6,665 nt of DNA from JACDDK01 sp041747155 (GTDB taxonomy: Bacteria > Actinomycetota > Rubrobacteria > Rubrobacterales > Rubrobacteraceae). A program made the translations under genes and the position numbers. The notes under the pieces are model-generated. The model saw only the letters and a program-made list of their open reading frames with translations, was not told the origin of the DNA and did not search any database. Where the stretch lies: assembly GCA_041747155.1 (NCBI GenBank), contig JBGTFQ010000070.1, positions 1-6,665 of the forward strand, written 5' to 3'. This document shows, in pieces, positions 6,366-6,665 of this stretch (within the stretch, counting starts at the first letter, position 1; each line of letters starts with the position of its first letter).

Positions 6366-6395
6366 TCTTCCATAGGTTATACTGAAGTTGGAAGA
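6366..6395 (+). repeat. 7-bp inverted repeat around a -10-like hexamer
   Basis: TCTTCCA (6366-6372) and TGGAAGA (6389-6395) are perfect inverted copies separated by 16 bases, lying just after the acetyltransferase stop. The right arm can alternatively pair GAAGA (6391-6395) with TCTTC (6403-6407). It could be an operator, a weak operon-end hairpin or chance. No T tract follows, so an intrinsic terminator is not convincing. Confidence 0.35.
6378..6383 (+). promoter_or_regulatory. Possible -10 element upstream of the final gene
   Basis: TATACT at 6378-6383, inside GGTTATACTG, resembles a housekeeping -10 hexamer and lies 39 bases before the ATG at 6423. No acceptable -35 is seen at 16-18 bases; TTGAAT (6361-6366) is only 11 bases away. 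Its position between the arms of an inverted repeat, after a run of nearly gapless genes, suggests a new transcription start, but this is weakly supported. Confidence 0.3.
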
Positions 6396-6422
6396 ACTTT
6401 AGTCTTCGTAGAGAGGATAGAC

Positions 6423-6665
6423 ATGTCTGAGTCGGGTGAGAAAAAGTCTTTTTGGGCCAGAATCTTCGGCGGTTCCACAAGCTCCGCACGGGAGGAAAAA
6501 GTCCTGGATTACATAGTCCATCGTATGAGCGAGGACGCGAACCTGCACGACATCGTCGAAGAAGAGTACGTAAAGCGCAACGCCACGCGCAGCCAGATCG
6601 ACGATATCCTCTCGAATCCCCGGATTATCGAGGCCGCCCACGAGCGGTTGCAGGACGCTTTCGCC
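6423..6665 (+). CDS. Hypothetical protein, 3'-truncated by window end
   Basis: Open from ATG at 6423 to the last base (81 codons, no stop), preceded by an SD, GAGAGGA (6411-6417), 5 bases before the start. I do not recognise a named family. The N-terminus is short and basic with aromatics (KKSFWARIFGG, 7-17). A mostly helical region follows, rich in charged residues: KVLDYIVHRM (26-35), LHDIVEEEYVKRN (41-53), TRSQIDDIL (55-63) and IIEAAHERL (68-76). There is no signal peptide or membrane segment. The alternating acidic and basic pattern suggests a small soluble, perhaps DNA- or protein-binding, helical protein, but that is a guess. It is separated from the met operon by 58 bases containing a possible promoter, so it may be an independent unit. 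Confidence 0.75.
   Translation, partial: MSESGEKKSFWARIFGGSTSSAREEKVLDYIVHRMSEDANLHDIVEEEYVKRNATRSQIDDILSNPRIIEAAHERLQDAFA

Noticed and set aside
1..6665. Mobile elements, CRISPR arrays, tRNA or rRNA, defence genes
   Set aside because: No transposase or integrase motifs, spaced direct repeats or structural RNA signatures were seen. The region reads as ordinary core metabolism.

Overview
This window holds one tightly packed, single-strand biosynthetic operon from a high-GC Gram-positive (actinobacterial) chromosome. Protein style, frequent GTG starts, heavy use of ATA isoleucine codons despite the GC-rich background, and a SAM-I riboswitch in front of metX all fit an early-branching actinomycete, possibly Rubrobacter-like. 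That placement is an inference and has low certainty. No mobile elements, tRNA or rRNA genes or CRISPR repeats are seen. The long reading frames on the minus strand look like shadows of the plus-strand genes.

Layout: bases 1-73 are the 3' part of a SAM-I (S-box) riboswitch aptamer whose 5' half lies outside the window. Bases 69-154 form its expression platform, in which two mutually exclusive helices can expose or hide the metX Shine-Dalgarno sequence. Five biosynthetic genes follow: metX (168-1337), metY (1330-2637), aspartate kinase (2634-3830), homoserine dehydrogenase (3827-4912) and asd (4914-5879). The first four overlap by 4-8 bases and asd starts 1 base after hom. A GNAT acetyltransferase (5888-6364, probably starting at CTG) begins 8 bases after asd. 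After a 58-base gap with a -10-like hexamer and an inverted repeat, a conserved-looking gene of unknown function starts at 6423 and runs off the end.

The five enzymes are every step from aspartate to homocysteine: Ask (aspartate to aspartyl phosphate), Asd (to aspartate semialdehyde), Hom (to homoserine), MetX (to O-acetylhomoserine) and MetY (sulfhydrylation to homocysteine). The riboswitch senses S-adenosylmethionine, the downstream product, so the whole branch from its first committed step appears to be under one SAM-responsive leader. The aspartate kinase fits this: its regulatory region is about 60 residues shorter than a normal tandem-ACT region and strongly diverged, suggesting that amino-acid feedback has been lost and replaced by RNA control. 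This parallels the methionine-specific MetL of enteric bacteria, but as two separate overlapping genes.

Main items to check: the riboswitch switching model, an 18-codon upstream ORF ending exactly on the metX start, the truncated kinase regulatory domain, the unusual nucleotide-binding loop of Asd, and the CTG start of the acetyltransferase.
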